From: Chloranthus sessilifolius
Taxonomy: Eukaryota; Streptophyta; Magnoliopsida; Chloranthales; Chloranthaceae
NCBI GenBank assembly: GCA_021018995.1
Contig: CM037596.1
Location: forward strand, 86,869,184-86,933,183
Length of the DNA stretch: 64,000 bases
Direction of reading: 5' to 3'
The translations under genes were made by a program, and so were the position numbers. A model generated the notes under the pieces. That model ran no database searches and was not told the DNA's origin. It saw only the letters and a list, made by a program, of their open reading frames with translations. How positions within the stretch are numbered: the first letter of the stretch is position 1; each line of letters opens with the position of its first letter. Positions 12,368-22,779 of the stretch are shown piece after piece.

Positions 12368-12739
12368 TGTAACGACCCAAAATTTTCAAGCCGAAAGATA
12401 TAGAAATACTGGGTTGCTAGATCATAATTTATAATCTATATATAGAAATTATTTGGTATCAATGGAAATCGAATTATAAAATAAGCTGAAATAAATGTTT
12501 CAGTGTCCACAGTAAGGAAAACAAATCTAGCGATGCCACCGGTGACGACCGTTCTTCACACAAACAGTGGAGCTCATATCCCAATTAATCAGATTATGCT
12601 AAAGACAATTCTTTTAAATCATACTAAGTTTAATCACAATTCTTCACTAAGGGTAGAAATCTTCGTGTGGAAGATCTCCCTCGTCCTCTGGTATGAAATC
12701 ATGATCTTCTTCGAGTTCGGGATTCTAAACAACTTCGGT

Positions 12740-12784
12740 ACCTGTGACACAGTGTCGGGGTGAGCTAAAAATTCCACGAGCTCA
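12740..12784 (-). promoter_or_regulatory. Conserved AGCT module in D LTR
   Basis: On the minus strand: TGAGCT, a spacer, TAGCTCACCCCGAC, then GTGTCACAGGT. The same word order is present in B, C and E7 at a similar distance from the LTR end. Function unknown. Confidence 0.65.
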
Positions 12785-13149
12785 GTAGAACAATCACAAT
12801 ACCAATTGCATCTTATTCATTCAAACATAGTTTTCAATGATCATTTCGATGTTAATGTCTGAGAGTTCAAATTAAGGGAGTTTTGGTATCATATTCATGA
12901 TTTAATTCCATACGATTGTCTAATCAAAATATTTCATGTTTCACATGGATGTAGAGTTGACGTGATTTCCATTACAAGTTAAATGCAACTTATTATGTTC
13001 ATGCATGACTTAAATAATAACTTAAAAGTTTCTAACGCAAGTATAACGCTCAAGCCAGAGGCAGCCGATGGGAATCCTAACCGTCGTCATTCATGAACAA
13101 TTTTTTAGTATGCCCAAGCTCCTATGTTGTGAGAAATACTTGGTTAGTT

Positions 13150-13256
13150 CAGAGGCCATCGTCACAGTTCAGTAGGCGCTGAAGCACAGTTCAGTATGTG
13201 CCGAAGCACGTTTCAATATGTGTTGAAGCACGGTTCAGTAGGCGTCATCGCACAGG
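13150..13256 (-). repeat. D minisatellite, about 28-bp unit
   Basis: About four imperfect copies of a unit with words CACAGTTCAGTAGGCGCTGA and GAAGCAC. It lies about 780 bp from the LTR 3' end (in element orientation), the same place as minisatellites in B, C and E7. AT-rich TTCAATATTCAATGAG-like degenerate repeats flank it at 13260-13470. Confidence 0.7.
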
Positions 13257-13825
13257 ATTTGTTTAATATTAGATGAGAGTTCAATGAGTTTCAATATTCA
13301 ATGGGTTCCAATATTCAATGAGAGTTCAAAATTAGATGAGTTCCAATATTCAATAAGAGTTTAATGTGTTTCTGATGTTCGATGAGTTCTAACATTCAAT
13401 GGGGGTTCAATGCATTTCAATATTCAATGGGTTTAGTATTTGATGAGAGTTCCATATTCTAAGTATGCCACATGTTCAATGTACATTAAATCAATTTCAA
13501 TTACGCAATGGTGGTACAATGATTGATGACTTCAACATTCCAATGTTAACAATCAGAGCCATTTGCTAATTCGATAATCATTAAATGACCATGAATCAAG
13601 AGATAACATGTAAGAGTACATTGTAATTCCCCTACCTTGATTTTCAATGTCGCAAATGAAAGGAGTGAGACGATTCCTATCCATAGCGACTGATTCCTCC
13701 TTCTACATCGCATGTAAAAGTGATAAATGGTTAATTGTAATCAAGAACAATTCGAAAGTACTTACTATAAAATAACAAGAAGAAATCTTAGGAAAAAGGA
13801 TTGAAAAGGCCAAGTTTGACAAGAC

Positions 13826-14002
13826 TCGCTCGAGCGACAATGATACACGCTTGAACTACTTACTCTAGAAATAATCTTGTACATTCTTCGACCTAAATCG
13901 CTCGAGCGACAAGTGATGCTCGCTCGAGCGACTTACTCTAGAAAAATTTCTGCACATTCTTTGCCATCTCGTTCGAACGACAACTAAACTCGCTTGAGCA
14001 AC
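13826..14002 (-). repeat. D palindrome array, TCGCTCGAGCGA type
   Basis: Perfect 12-bp palindromes TCGCTCGAGCGA at 13826-13837, 13898-13909 and 13920-13931, and TCGTTCGAACGA at 13969-13980, which keeps perfect symmetry by a paired change. Weaker copies start at 13847 and 13990. They form three pairs with 21-22 bp between members and 71-72 bp between pairs, so a 72-bp unit was probably duplicated. Confidence 0.85.
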
Positions 14003-14480
14003 TTTAGGCGAGTACGAAAATAAACCCTTGGTTCTTGGCCGAAAATTGATCGACCAATATAGGGGTTTGATCAATTGATTTCAAAATTCTGTGCATTCTA
14101 TAGTTCGCAACAAGTTATCCAAAAATAAGATAATGATTATTTCTTTGTGGTCTAGCGTGCTCAAAACGAGATCTAAAATTAAAAGAAGAACGATAATCTA
14201 CCTTTGAAACATGGGCACTGATTCCACGGTGCTCTAGGCTTGAGGAGATTGACGATCAATGCTATCATTCGTCCGATGTTCCTATCTTCGCCCCTCCTTA
14301 ATCTTGATGGTGGAAAAATCAAGGTGAGTCTTGTGGACGAAGACTCAAAAGATACTATATGAGTTGAAGGAGGTAGTGGCAGCTAGGGTTTTTTCTTAAG
14401 AAGAAGGGAAAAGACAGATGGCCAGGTTTTCTTAGGATCTATTCTTAAGAATAATTCTAAAAGGGATTTCTCCGTAAGAC

Positions 14481-14493
14481 ACCTTTTTATAAC
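14481..14493 (-). promoter_or_regulatory. D LTR TATA-like box
   Basis: On the minus strand the sequence reads AGTTATAAAAAGG, a good TATA box about 340 bp from the LTR start. It would start transcription toward the palindrome array. Confidence 0.5.
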
Positions 14494-15055
14494 TTTTTGG
14501 GGATTATCCGGTGTTAGGTTGTCACAGCAAAGAAGGGCATATAGGGTTTTATTTCAAGATTCAAAATAAAAGTTTAATATTCACATACTAAGGTTTGATC
14601 CTCTGACCTCTTGTCCATAACTCAAGCCTCTAATCAATAGCTATTACACAACTTGTGTCAATTAATGGAAGAAATAAATATGAGAGTTGAGAAAGTCAAA
14701 ACATGTGTGTCTTGATCCATTTCATGTCCTTTAGTTACAAGGTTATGAAAAGTCTAGGTATGCGGTGTATACCTTATTGATCACATATAACAAATTTATG
14801 TATATCCACGATACGAAAATCCGAGTCATTACATTCTTCCCTCCTTATAGAATTTTTGTCCTCAAAAATTTTTGTACCTAATAATTCGAAGGTCAATTCA
14901 TATTTCGTACTTGCGCACACTCCCTAAAATAAAGTTGGGTTCAAAGACCACATCTAATGGGTTAATGGTTTGACAAAGGTCATGTTAGGCAACAAAAGTC
15001 AAAATTTTCTCACCCGTCCATGATTCAATGTTTGCAAAAATTCAAGGTTATTACA

Positions 15056-15500
15056 GTGTGTCACCGACAAAATGAATCGTTCATTTTAGAATATAGGGGA
15101 AACTAAGTCTGAGATACGTGGGACCCTTCGTCATCAGATCGCATTGGCGAAGTTATCTACTGAATTTCACTTCTAACACACTTCGCCGGTATACTTAATG
15201 TGTTTCATGTGCCCATGTTGCATAAGTACTTGCCTGATCTATCTCACGTCCTTGATATTGAGCCAACTGAAGTTATGGATGATCTGACTATTATAGAGAA
15301 GCTGGTTCGCATCGTAGATCGAAAGGAGAGACTCGTAAAGGTAAATCCGTAAGCTTCGTCAAAGTTCAGTGGTAGCACCATTCACCGAAGGAAGCCACTT
15401 GAGAACATGAAGCAGAGATTATAGAGAAGTACCGAGAGCTCATCGTTGTAGGTACATAATTTTCAAGGACGAAAATATTATAAGGGGGGGAGAGAGAGAA
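15056..15500 (+). pseudogene. pol (IN): E3 integrase C-terminus with chromodomain, and polypurine tract
   Basis: Continues E3 after element D. A segment typical of chromovirus integrase ends (words for VSMLHKYLPDLSH, about 15205-15245) is followed by a chromodomain-like EATWE-type region near 15370-15455. Such chromodomains are thought to guide insertion into heterochromatin. A purine-rich tract (about 15480-15500) then leads straight into the 3' LTR at 15501. Broken fossil. Confidence 0.7.
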
Positions 15501-15764
15501 TGTAATGACCCAGATTTTATTAAATATTTTTAAAGGTGTTTGAAGTATTTTACACTATACACGGTGTTAGCGCTTCACACTGGAACCTACACTAATTTTA
15601 GAAAACATTATTTAAGTATGTAACTCTTTTCTTTGTTCTGATTCTAATCTTTTAAGAAAACCTAGACCTCTCTTATTCTTCTCTTCTCTTAAGAAACCCT
15701 AGCCGTCACAACTCCTTTTTCTCAACTCATCCTTCCTAAAACTCTCTAATCTTCTTAAAACTTT
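15501..15764 (+). repeat. E3 3' LTR, first part
   Basis: Begins TGTAATGACCCAGATTTTAT right after the purine tract, as expected for a chromovirus 3' LTR. It is interrupted at 15765 by the 5' LTR of element B. The rest of this LTR is not recognised in the window. Confidence 0.65.
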
Positions 15765-16184
15765 TGTAACATCCCGAAAAATTCTGAACCCGAACTCGCC
15801 CAATTTTGTGTACGTCTTCAGCAAAGCATGGAATCTCACCTTGAATTTTTAAATAATTTATTTATAAGCATACATTTTGGGAGTGAAAAGTGAAGTTAGT
15901 TCTTAGTTTTGGCAAATTGATAAAACACCCATGCACCGACTCATGGTGTGTCGGCTTAACACTGAATTTAGCCTGTAAGTTAAAAGTGGATATGAATAAG
16001 CTTCATAAGAACATCACTGGTGAGAGATTTAGTTTTAGGTGAAGCTAGACCTCATTTTGCTATTGATAAGAACCCATGCGCTGACTCGTAGTGTATCGGC
16101 TCTATACCAAGACAAGCCCCTTAAGTCAAAGAGGATAAGACCATTAAAATAAAATATCTTTGATATTTTGTTTTGTTGTGTGAG

Positions 16185-16187
<3 letters not shown>

Positions 16188-16219
<32 letters not shown>
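16188..16219 (+). repeat. GA microsatellite in B 5' LTR
   Basis: About 16 GA units. The B 3' LTR has the matching tract at about 50729-50763. It lies in the probable transcription-start zone, just after an AT-rich TAAAATAAAATATC stretch, but I cannot set the start site. Confidence 0.9.
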
Positions 16220-16221
<2 letters not shown>

Positions 16222-16735
16222 ACCACTCTCCCCAAACCCACCTTGAAGCCTCAAAACGTGAGATCCGTCTGCAAGCCTCCTCTTCTTCGTCTTCTTCGCA
16301 AGAATCATTATTGATTTCAATTGTTCTTTGATCCCGACTGCGAGAAAACTCTGAGTCCCGATATCGTTTAGATCAAGGAGAGGGAAAGAGCATAGCTCCG
16401 ACTGAGCTCGAACAGGCCATCGTGAACGTGGCTTACATGAGTGAAATGATGGAAATCATCACACGTTAGTGTAGAGTACATTTTGAAATCGAACACCGTT
16501 GCGATTGGAGAGAAGAGATTGAATCGGTGGAAGAACAAAGGGTTTTGAAGCTTGAAAGCCGGATTTTTTGATACAATCGTCGTGGGCGTTGCGTGCCCGA
16601 TTTGAGGAGGTAAATACCATATTGTATTTTAAGTATTAGGCTAAAGTTAGGATGTCAAGATGGTGTTCAAAAGATGGGGGTTTTTGATTGAGAAAGATGG
16701 GTTTTAAAAAGGGGGAAAATGCACAGAATCGTGTA

Positions 16736-16927
16736 AATTCGCATGGGCGAATTGGAATTCGTGTAGCGAATTCCCCTCAGAAAATAGGCCAAAACTGCAA
16801 TGGAAAAACTCGCTCACGTGAGTTTTGTGTGCCACAGAATCTGGCAAATTCGCATGGGCGAATTGGAAATCGCGCTCGCGAATTTGAAAATTCGTGCGGG
16901 CGATTTTGGAAATCGTGCACACGAATT
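16736..16927 (+). repeat. B hairpin array (AATTCG...CGAATT type), 5' LTR copy
   Basis: Imperfect 18-19 bp hairpins such as AATTCGCATGGGCGAATT (16736-16753) and GAATTCGTGTAGCGAATTC (16755-16773), then AAACTCGCTCACGTGAGTTT (near 16806-16825), then four in a row centred near 16855, 16876, 16898 and 16918. The row of four has a step of 20.5-22 bp. Confidence 0.8.
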
Positions 16928-17636
16928 GGGTCCTAACACTGCCTTGATATTTTGGCTATAACTTTCTATTTCAAACTTGGATTGATGCGATTCTCATGGC
17001 ATTTGAAAGAGGAAAATGAGCTCTATAACTTTTGTGAAATAACAATCTTATGAATTAAATATTTTAAAGGTAAAAATTGAGCAGAAAGTTGGGTCAAGTT
17101 CTAAGTTAAAATGAACTTGCCCATTTCTGCCTCGGTTTTGAAGAAACACTTAAATACGTCGAAGTTGTTAGTAATTAAGATCGATCCTTGATGCATCATC
17201 GTATATGTGTGATGTAGGGAAAGAAATTAGTCGCCGTCGATAAGGCTCATGATGAGTAGTGAAATATGATGATATTGCACCCCTAAATACCTACATTTAG
17301 CTATCCGATGAAGGCTATCTTATGAGATTTACTAGATTTGAAGTGTTTCTGGTAAATACAAGCCAAGTGCAGAAAACAGCCCAAGAATTCTGAAAATAAT
17401 GTCAAAACACTGCAACTTTGGGTCATCGAGAACTTGGTGCAACTTGCAGCTCAATTTGGACCTCTAAGACGGCCGAATTATGAAATTGTCAAAACACAAA
17501 CGTTGTCGATCTTTTTGTCAGATTTCCAACGGCATAAGAATCATGTCAATCTAAGTTCGGGACAGAAAGTTATAGCCAAAATACCAAAGTAGTGTCTGAT
17601 GCAAAAGTGGGCCGAAATTCACGAATTTCTGGGAGG

Positions 17637-17770
17637 TCGATGCATCGACCCTTTTGGTCGATTAATCGAGGACAAAATGCTGTCAGACACGGAACTGACA
17701 CTTTAAAGCAGATTTTGAGGATTTTTTACAGGGTCGATGCATCGACCCTATAGGGTCGATTAATCGACCC
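17637..17770 (+). repeat. E2 LTR paired palindromes (5' copy)
   Basis: Two pairs of perfect 12-bp palindromes: TCGATGCATCGA at 17637 and TCGATTAATCGA at 17658 (step 21), then the same two at 17734 and 17756 (step 22). In the second pair the symmetry extends to 18 bp: GGGTCGATGCATCGACCC and GGGTCGATTAATCGACCC. The array lies just upstream of the TATA-like box. Confidence 0.9.
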
Positions 17771-17807
17771 TGACTTGTCGAGTTGGGACACTTCTGTGAT
17801 GTGGCTA

Positions 17808-17817
17808 TTATTTAAAG
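17808..17817 (+). promoter_or_regulatory. E2 5' LTR TATA-like box
   Basis: TTATTTAAAG about 40 bp after the palindrome array, conserved in the 3' LTR near 28306-28315. Plausible RNA polymerase II promoter core. Confidence 0.45.
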
Positions 17818-18804
17818 CCAAATCAAACACTTCGAGAAAAAAGAATTTTTGAGGATTATTATTCATTATTATTATTTTTGGTTTTAGACTCCTCTAGGCA
17901 TCTTTTTAAGAGATCTTCTCTTCTCCTTCTTCTAGGGTTTGATTTGGGTAGATTGTACTTAGGATTTGCACTGTCTCTCTTTTACATTCATAGATTGTCT
18001 TTAGGAAAAGGCATTATAAACAAAGATCTTTTGGAAGAAATGAAAAGAGGAATGACTTTGAATGAACAAGGAGATCATACACCAAAGATGAGCGGCTAAA
18101 TCAGTTGATCGGGGAAGATGCGATCCCCAAATAAGTAGCAATTTTTTATGATTAATACCGCAGTCTATTATTATCATCATGAAATCGTTTTGCTAAAAGT
18201 TTGTGTTATTAAAAATATATTGAATGCTTTGTTATGACCGTTGATTGCGCGTATCAACGGCTATAATCGCTAGATCTGAACTTGCAGGCTGATCTAGGCT
18301 GCAGAGCGATTATGAATTTATTGTTGTGATCTAAACATCATGAGATACGCTATGCTTCTTACATGACTCATACCGCAATGATAGGCTGAGTCATTGTTTT
18401 TAAATAGGATATGCCAGATTGATGATCATATTTTATTACGAATCATTCTATAGACGAATGATGGTGTGAATGATGCTTTAATGAAACTGTGGGTTTTAAT
18501 GATAGAAAAGAGGTACTAATCTGGGGTAGCATATTCCTTGATCTAATTTAAATATTATTCTTAGATTCATCAGTAATTAGTTATTTAGATTAATTAATTT
18601 ATTTTTCTTGCATTTAGGAAAAGTGTGATAAATTTTTGGTAAATTAAATCTGCCCTTTGGTACTTCCTTAGGGACATTTTTAAAATCTCTTGAAGAATTA
18701 ATTAAAAATTCACGTTTCCCTGTGGGTTCGACACACTTGTTCTTGCCATACTGCAATAGATCTTGTGCACTTGCAAGGGTTACATTTAAAATCGATCAAG
18801 TTTT

Positions 18805-18822
18805 TGGCGCCATTGCCGGGAA
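18805..18822 (+). promoter_or_regulatory. E2 primer-binding site (tRNA-Asp type)
   Basis: TGGCGCCATTGCCGGGAA starts six bases after the 5' LTR. It matches the reverse complement of the plant tRNA-Asp 3' end (TGGCGCCGTTGCCGGGGA) with a few differences. This primer is known for Athila-type elements. Confidence 0.85.
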
Positions 18823-19516
18823 GATCGGCGAAATTTTGATTAATTCGGATAGGGATTTGTGTGTTTTGTGGTGAAAAAAAAAAAATAATAATAATAAAAT
18901 AATAAACAAAAATTAAAAAAAAATCTTTATTCTGAAAACTTAGAAGTTTGTAGATTGTAAAATCTGAAATTTGGTACTCAAAGGTTGATTTTTGATTTTC
19001 GAACTTAAATTTTTGCAATTAGAATTTTTGAAATTTAATTTCTAAATTAAATTTTGATTTTCTTGTGTGAATTTTGATTTTTGAATTTTAAAAATTAATA
19101 TTTGGATTTTTGATTTGCAAAATCTTCTTTCCCTTATTTTTCTCTCTTAGGTAAGTTTTTGTGGAGTTCTTTTAGGAAGTTTAGATTTTTAGGACTTCTT
19201 ATTTTAGACTTTGTAGGAGTTTCTTTTTTCCTTATCTTCCTCTTTTAGAAAATATCTTGTAGGATTTTTTTTAAAAATTCTAGTTATTAATTTTTGTAGG
19301 ACTACTTGCTTTAGGCTTTATAGGAATCTTTCTATTCTCTCCCTTCTTTTTCTCTTCTAGGTAAGATTTTATAGGATTTTGTAGGATTAACTTTAGGTTT
19401 AGAAATTTAAATTTTAAATTTTAAATTTTGAATTTAATTTTCATTTTTGAAATTCGAATTAAAAATAAAAAATAAAAAATTCTTTCATTTAAATTCGAAT
19501 TTTAATTTAATTTATT

Positions 19517-19547
<31 letters not shown>

Positions 19548-19588
19548 AATTTCTTTTCTTCTGATTTTGGCTACTGTTTATCATAGCC
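18823..19588 (+). other. E2 leader, AT-rich part
   Basis: AT-rich untranslated leader with a long A run (19517-19540). Loose repeats near 19135-19380 contain the donor-like words CTTAGGTAAG and TCTAGGTAAG (about 19147-19156, 19367-19376). These could be splice donors, but no acceptor stands out. No coding signature. Confidence 0.6.
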
Positions 19589-19870
19589 TCAATCGATTGA
19601 ACATTCTTTGTTAATCGATTGAGACTGGGATATCAATTTTTGTGGAATTTTTTGGTTTCTTTCAATCGATTGACACTTCTCTGTCAATCGATTGACAAGA
19701 GCTTCTGTGCTTGCCATTTCAGCTGAAATTCCTGTGTTGACTTGCCTTGACCTTTTGAACCTCAATCGATTGAGAACAGTTCTTCAATCGATTGATTGAT
19801 AAAGTCATTTGTTTGAAATTTTTGGTTCGCTTCTGTCAATCGATTGAAAATCTTTGTTTCAATCGATTGA
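19589..19870 (+). repeat. E2 leader array of paired TCAATCGATTGA palindromes
   Basis: Eight copies of a 12-bp palindrome, seven perfect (TCAATCGATTGA) and one TTAATCGATTGA. Starts: 19589, 19611, 19662, 19684, 19762, 19784, 19835, 19859. They form four pairs with an inner step of 22, 22, 22 and 24 bp. Pairs are 73, 100 and 73 bp apart. The array ends about 60-170 bp before gag. Confidence 0.9.
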
Positions 19871-19927
19871 AGCTGAATTTTGTGGGTTTGTTATGGATTC
19901 TTCGATCCCTGTTTGTGAGCGTGGTGA

Positions 19928-21760
19928 ATGAGCTTTACTCGATCTCATCACCTGCATCTGCAACCGTTTAATCTTGAGATCGAAAGATCTTGTAGAGAGA
20001 ATCGCAGAATCCAAAAGAATCAGTATCATCATATTGATACCATGGCTAATCAAAGGCAAGAAATGAATGGGAACAACCAGAATGTCAATAATGGAAATAA
20101 TGGGAATAACAATTACAATGAGGGCCCTAGAACACTCGAATATTATAATGATCCTAGTTTTTACAAAGATCAGGAATGTATCATGCATGCTCCCATTCAG
20201 GGAAACCACTATGAATTCAAATCAGCAATGATCCAAATGCTACCAATTTTCCATGGGTTAGCAAATGAAAATCCACACGTTCATCTAAATGAATTCACTG
20301 GGGTCTGCAAAATGTTCATAGTCCACAATGTCACTGATGAGATAGCTAAGCTTCGACTCTTTCCTTTCTCTTTAAGAGATAAAGCAAAAACGTGGTTCTA
20401 TTCCTTAGAACCGCAATCTGTTCAGAGTTGGGCAGAGCTACACCGTCAGTTTCTTAAAAAATATTTTCCTATGACCAAAACCATTGAGTTGCGTCAGAAG
20501 ATCCAGTTCTTTTCCCAACAACCTACAGAAACATTTCATGAATGTTGGAAACGTTTTAAGGAATTGATTAAGAGTTTGCCCAAATCATCAAGTTCCAAGG
20601 TGGCAACAAGTCCAAAGTTTTTACAATGGACTGATTCCAGAAGAGAGACACATGGTTGATGCATCTTGCAGAGGATCGTGTGCCACGAAAGAGGCTGATG
20701 AGCTGTGGGCATTGTTTGAGAAGTTATATCAAACTTCAATCCAAAATGCGACAATGGAGCGAACTAATTTGGATGTGGCAACAAAATCACATGTGTTGAC
20801 CAGAAATGGATTATTTGATGTCAATAATAATACTTCAGATCTATCAACAAAGGTTGATATATTGTCCAAGCAAATGAACATGCTGTTAGCTGCAACTAAG
20901 CAAGCTAAGAGTCCCATTAATCCCGCTGTGTGTTTAATTTGTGACCACCCAGGTCTCATGGCTAACGAGTGCCCTACCACCTTGTCATTTCTTCCTGATG
21001 AACCTACTCCTCAAGAGCAGGTGAATCTGACTCAATCATATCAGCGACAAGGTAGGAACATGTACTCAAACACATACAATTCAGAATGGAAAAATCACCC
21101 CAACTTAGGATGGGGAGGATCAAACCAAACTGGACAAGTGAATCAGTAGTTCAGATCCAATCTAATGCGTGGACAACAAAATTTTCAACAAAATTTTTAG
21201 CAGAATTTTCGTCCACAACAGAATTCTAATTTCCAGCAGAATTCTAATTTCCAACAGAATTCCAATTTCCAGTAGAATGCTCCGTATTATCATCCAAATA
21301 CTGAATACCAAAAAAATCAAAATTTCAATCAGAATCTTAATCAATCTCATACCAGCACTTCAAAAGATTCTGATCTAGAAGAAAAGGTGATGCGAAGCAT
21401 GCAATCTTTTCAGCAGATGATAATGGACAAAGTCAGTCAATTGGCCAATCAACTGAGTCAACGAGAGGAAGGTACGCTTCCTAGCCAACCCATCAACAAT
21501 CCTCGAGGCCAAGCATCATCTGATGAAGGACCATCAAATAGCCAACAGTTGAAAGCTGTTACAGTGCTAAGAAGTGGACGAGAGGTTGATAATCAAGTGG
21601 AAATGCCTATGGAAGCTGATGAAGAAAGAGAAGCAGCAAAAGAGAAAAAATCAGAGCAAGGAAGAGAGAAGGGAAACGAAAAAGAATCAGAGATAAGAAA
21701 AGATAAAGAAAAAGGAAAAGAGTAAGAGAAAGAGCAAGGAAGAGAGAAGGCAAAAGAAAA
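19928..21760 (+). pseudogene. gag: E2 gag region
   Basis: Athila-type Gag. A likely start is at 20042 (MANQRQEMNGNNQNV), after an in-frame start at 19928. An Asn-rich N-terminus is followed by the capsid domain (about 20130-20640, words MLPIFHGLANENPHVHLNEF and LHRQFLKKYFPMTKTIELRQ), a knuckle region (CLICDHPGLMANEC near 20935-20975), and a Gln/Asn/Phe-rich repeat stretch (21165-21280). A Glu/Lys-rich charged stretch (21600-21770) leads to protease. Similar by eye to E1 gag. Broken fossil. Confidence 0.85.
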
Positions 21761-21773
21761 AGAAATAGAGGAA

Positions 21774-22560
21774 GTGTCACTTCCAACTATCCAACAAGGA
21801 CGTGAAAAAGAATCGAAACTTGAATCTGCACCTTATGTCCCTAAGGCACCATTCCCTGAATGCCTAACTCCTCCATCTAAAATGGGGAAGGGATCGGCAA
21901 AAATAGAAAAAATCTTTGAAACATTCAAGCAAGTAAAGATAAATCTTTTATTACTTGAAACAATCAAACAAGTTTTTGAGTATGCCAAGTTTTTCAAAGA
22001 TTTGTGCACTCGTAAGAGAAAGGCACGTACTCATGTTTCAAAGAAAGTGTTCCTGACTAATCAAGTCAGTTCGATATTACAGTTGGAAACCCCACAAAAA
22101 CTGAAAGACCCTGGAGTCCCAACTATTCCATGTGTCATTGGTGGGCAACCAATTGGAAAAGCGTTATTGGATTTGGGAGCAAGTGTTAATCTAATCCCAT
22201 ACTCAATGTACGAGAAACTCAGATTAGGTGAATTGAAACCCACGACGGTCACACTCCAACTGGCAGATAGATCAGAAAGAAGACCTAGGGGTATTATCGA
22301 GGATGTTCTGATTGGAATAGACAAGTTTATCTTTCCAGTGGACTTTGTCATTTTAGATATAGAACCACATGTTAAATCCATTAATCAAGTCCCCATCATC
22401 CTTGGACGTCCATTTCTCGCCACTGCCAACGCTTGCATTAATTGTCGCACAGGAGTCATGGACGTTTCTTTTGGAAACATGAAGGTTAGATTGAGCATAT
22501 TCCATGCGATGAACCATTTCCCTAATGAGGATGAGGTCGAATGTTTTTACATCGATCAGA
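21774..22560 (+). pseudogene. pro: E2 aspartic protease region
   Basis: Retropepsin-like domain with ALLDLGASVNLIPYSMYEKL (about 22162-22221), LQLADRSERRPRGIIEDVLI and the C-terminal PIILGRPFLATANACINCRT block (about 22395-22450). It is in one long open frame with the start of RT up to about 23129. Same words and order as E1. Fossil, but this section reads well. Confidence 0.85.
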
Positions 22561-22779
22561 TGGACGAAGTGGTTGATGAAGCATTACCATCAATGCTCAC
22601 GAAAGAAGAATTTGAAACTGCTTTGTTGGCCATCTATGAAGAAAAAGGATTTGAAAGGAAGCAGTCAGAAGAGACGAAGTCGAGTTTATCATGTCCAGAT
22701 GATAACTTATGTGAAAATGTAACTAAGGTAGAACCATTACCTATTGAGGTAAAGGATTTATTGACTCCATCAATTGAGC

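Larger units (their letters stand above)
12368..14833 (-). repeat. D LTR (about 2.47 kb)
   Basis: LTR in minus orientation, TG...CA ended. In element order it shows a TATA-like box (14493-14481), a TCGCTCGAGCGA palindrome array (about 14002-13826), AT-rich degenerate TTCAATATTCAATGAG-type repeats (13470-13260), a minisatellite (13256-13150), the conserved AGCT module (12784-12740), then the LTR end. The same order recurs in B, C and E7. Confidence 0.7.
12368..15055 (-). mobile_element. D: chromovirus-type element reduced mainly to one LTR
   Basis: Inserted into the E3 integrase. The plus-strand ends are TG at 12368 and CA at 15055, and the same five bases GTGTG flank both sides (12363-12367, 15056-15060). 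The flank is low complexity, so the duplication is only moderate evidence. Read on the minus strand, the main part is an LTR (14833 to 12368, beginning TGTAATGACTCGG) preceded by a purine-rich PPT-like stretch (14834-14860) and a short stretch that also starts TGTAATAACC. No coding domain is seen. Related in style, not in sequence, to the B, C and E7 LTRs. Confidence 0.65.
17251..18798 (+). repeat. E2 5' LTR
   Basis: TGATGAGTAG...ATCGATCA. Upstream part with a paired palindrome array (17637-17770), a TATA-like TTATTTAAAG at 17808-17817, then a transcribed part. A short ORF-like stretch at 17878-18099 recurs in the 3' LTR (28375-28596), but I treat it as chance because it begins just after the TATA box and resembles no family I know. 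Confidence 0.95.

Noticed and set aside
17878-18099. Short ORF in the E2 5' LTR, repeated in the 3' LTR at 28375-28596
   Set aside because: It is conserved only because LTRs are copies. It begins just after the TATA-like box, is about 73 codons, and resembles no family I know. Treated as chance.
18805-18822. tRNA-Asp gene at the E2 primer site
   Set aside because: Only 18 bases match the tRNA 3' end in complement; no cloverleaf surrounds it. It is a primer-binding site.
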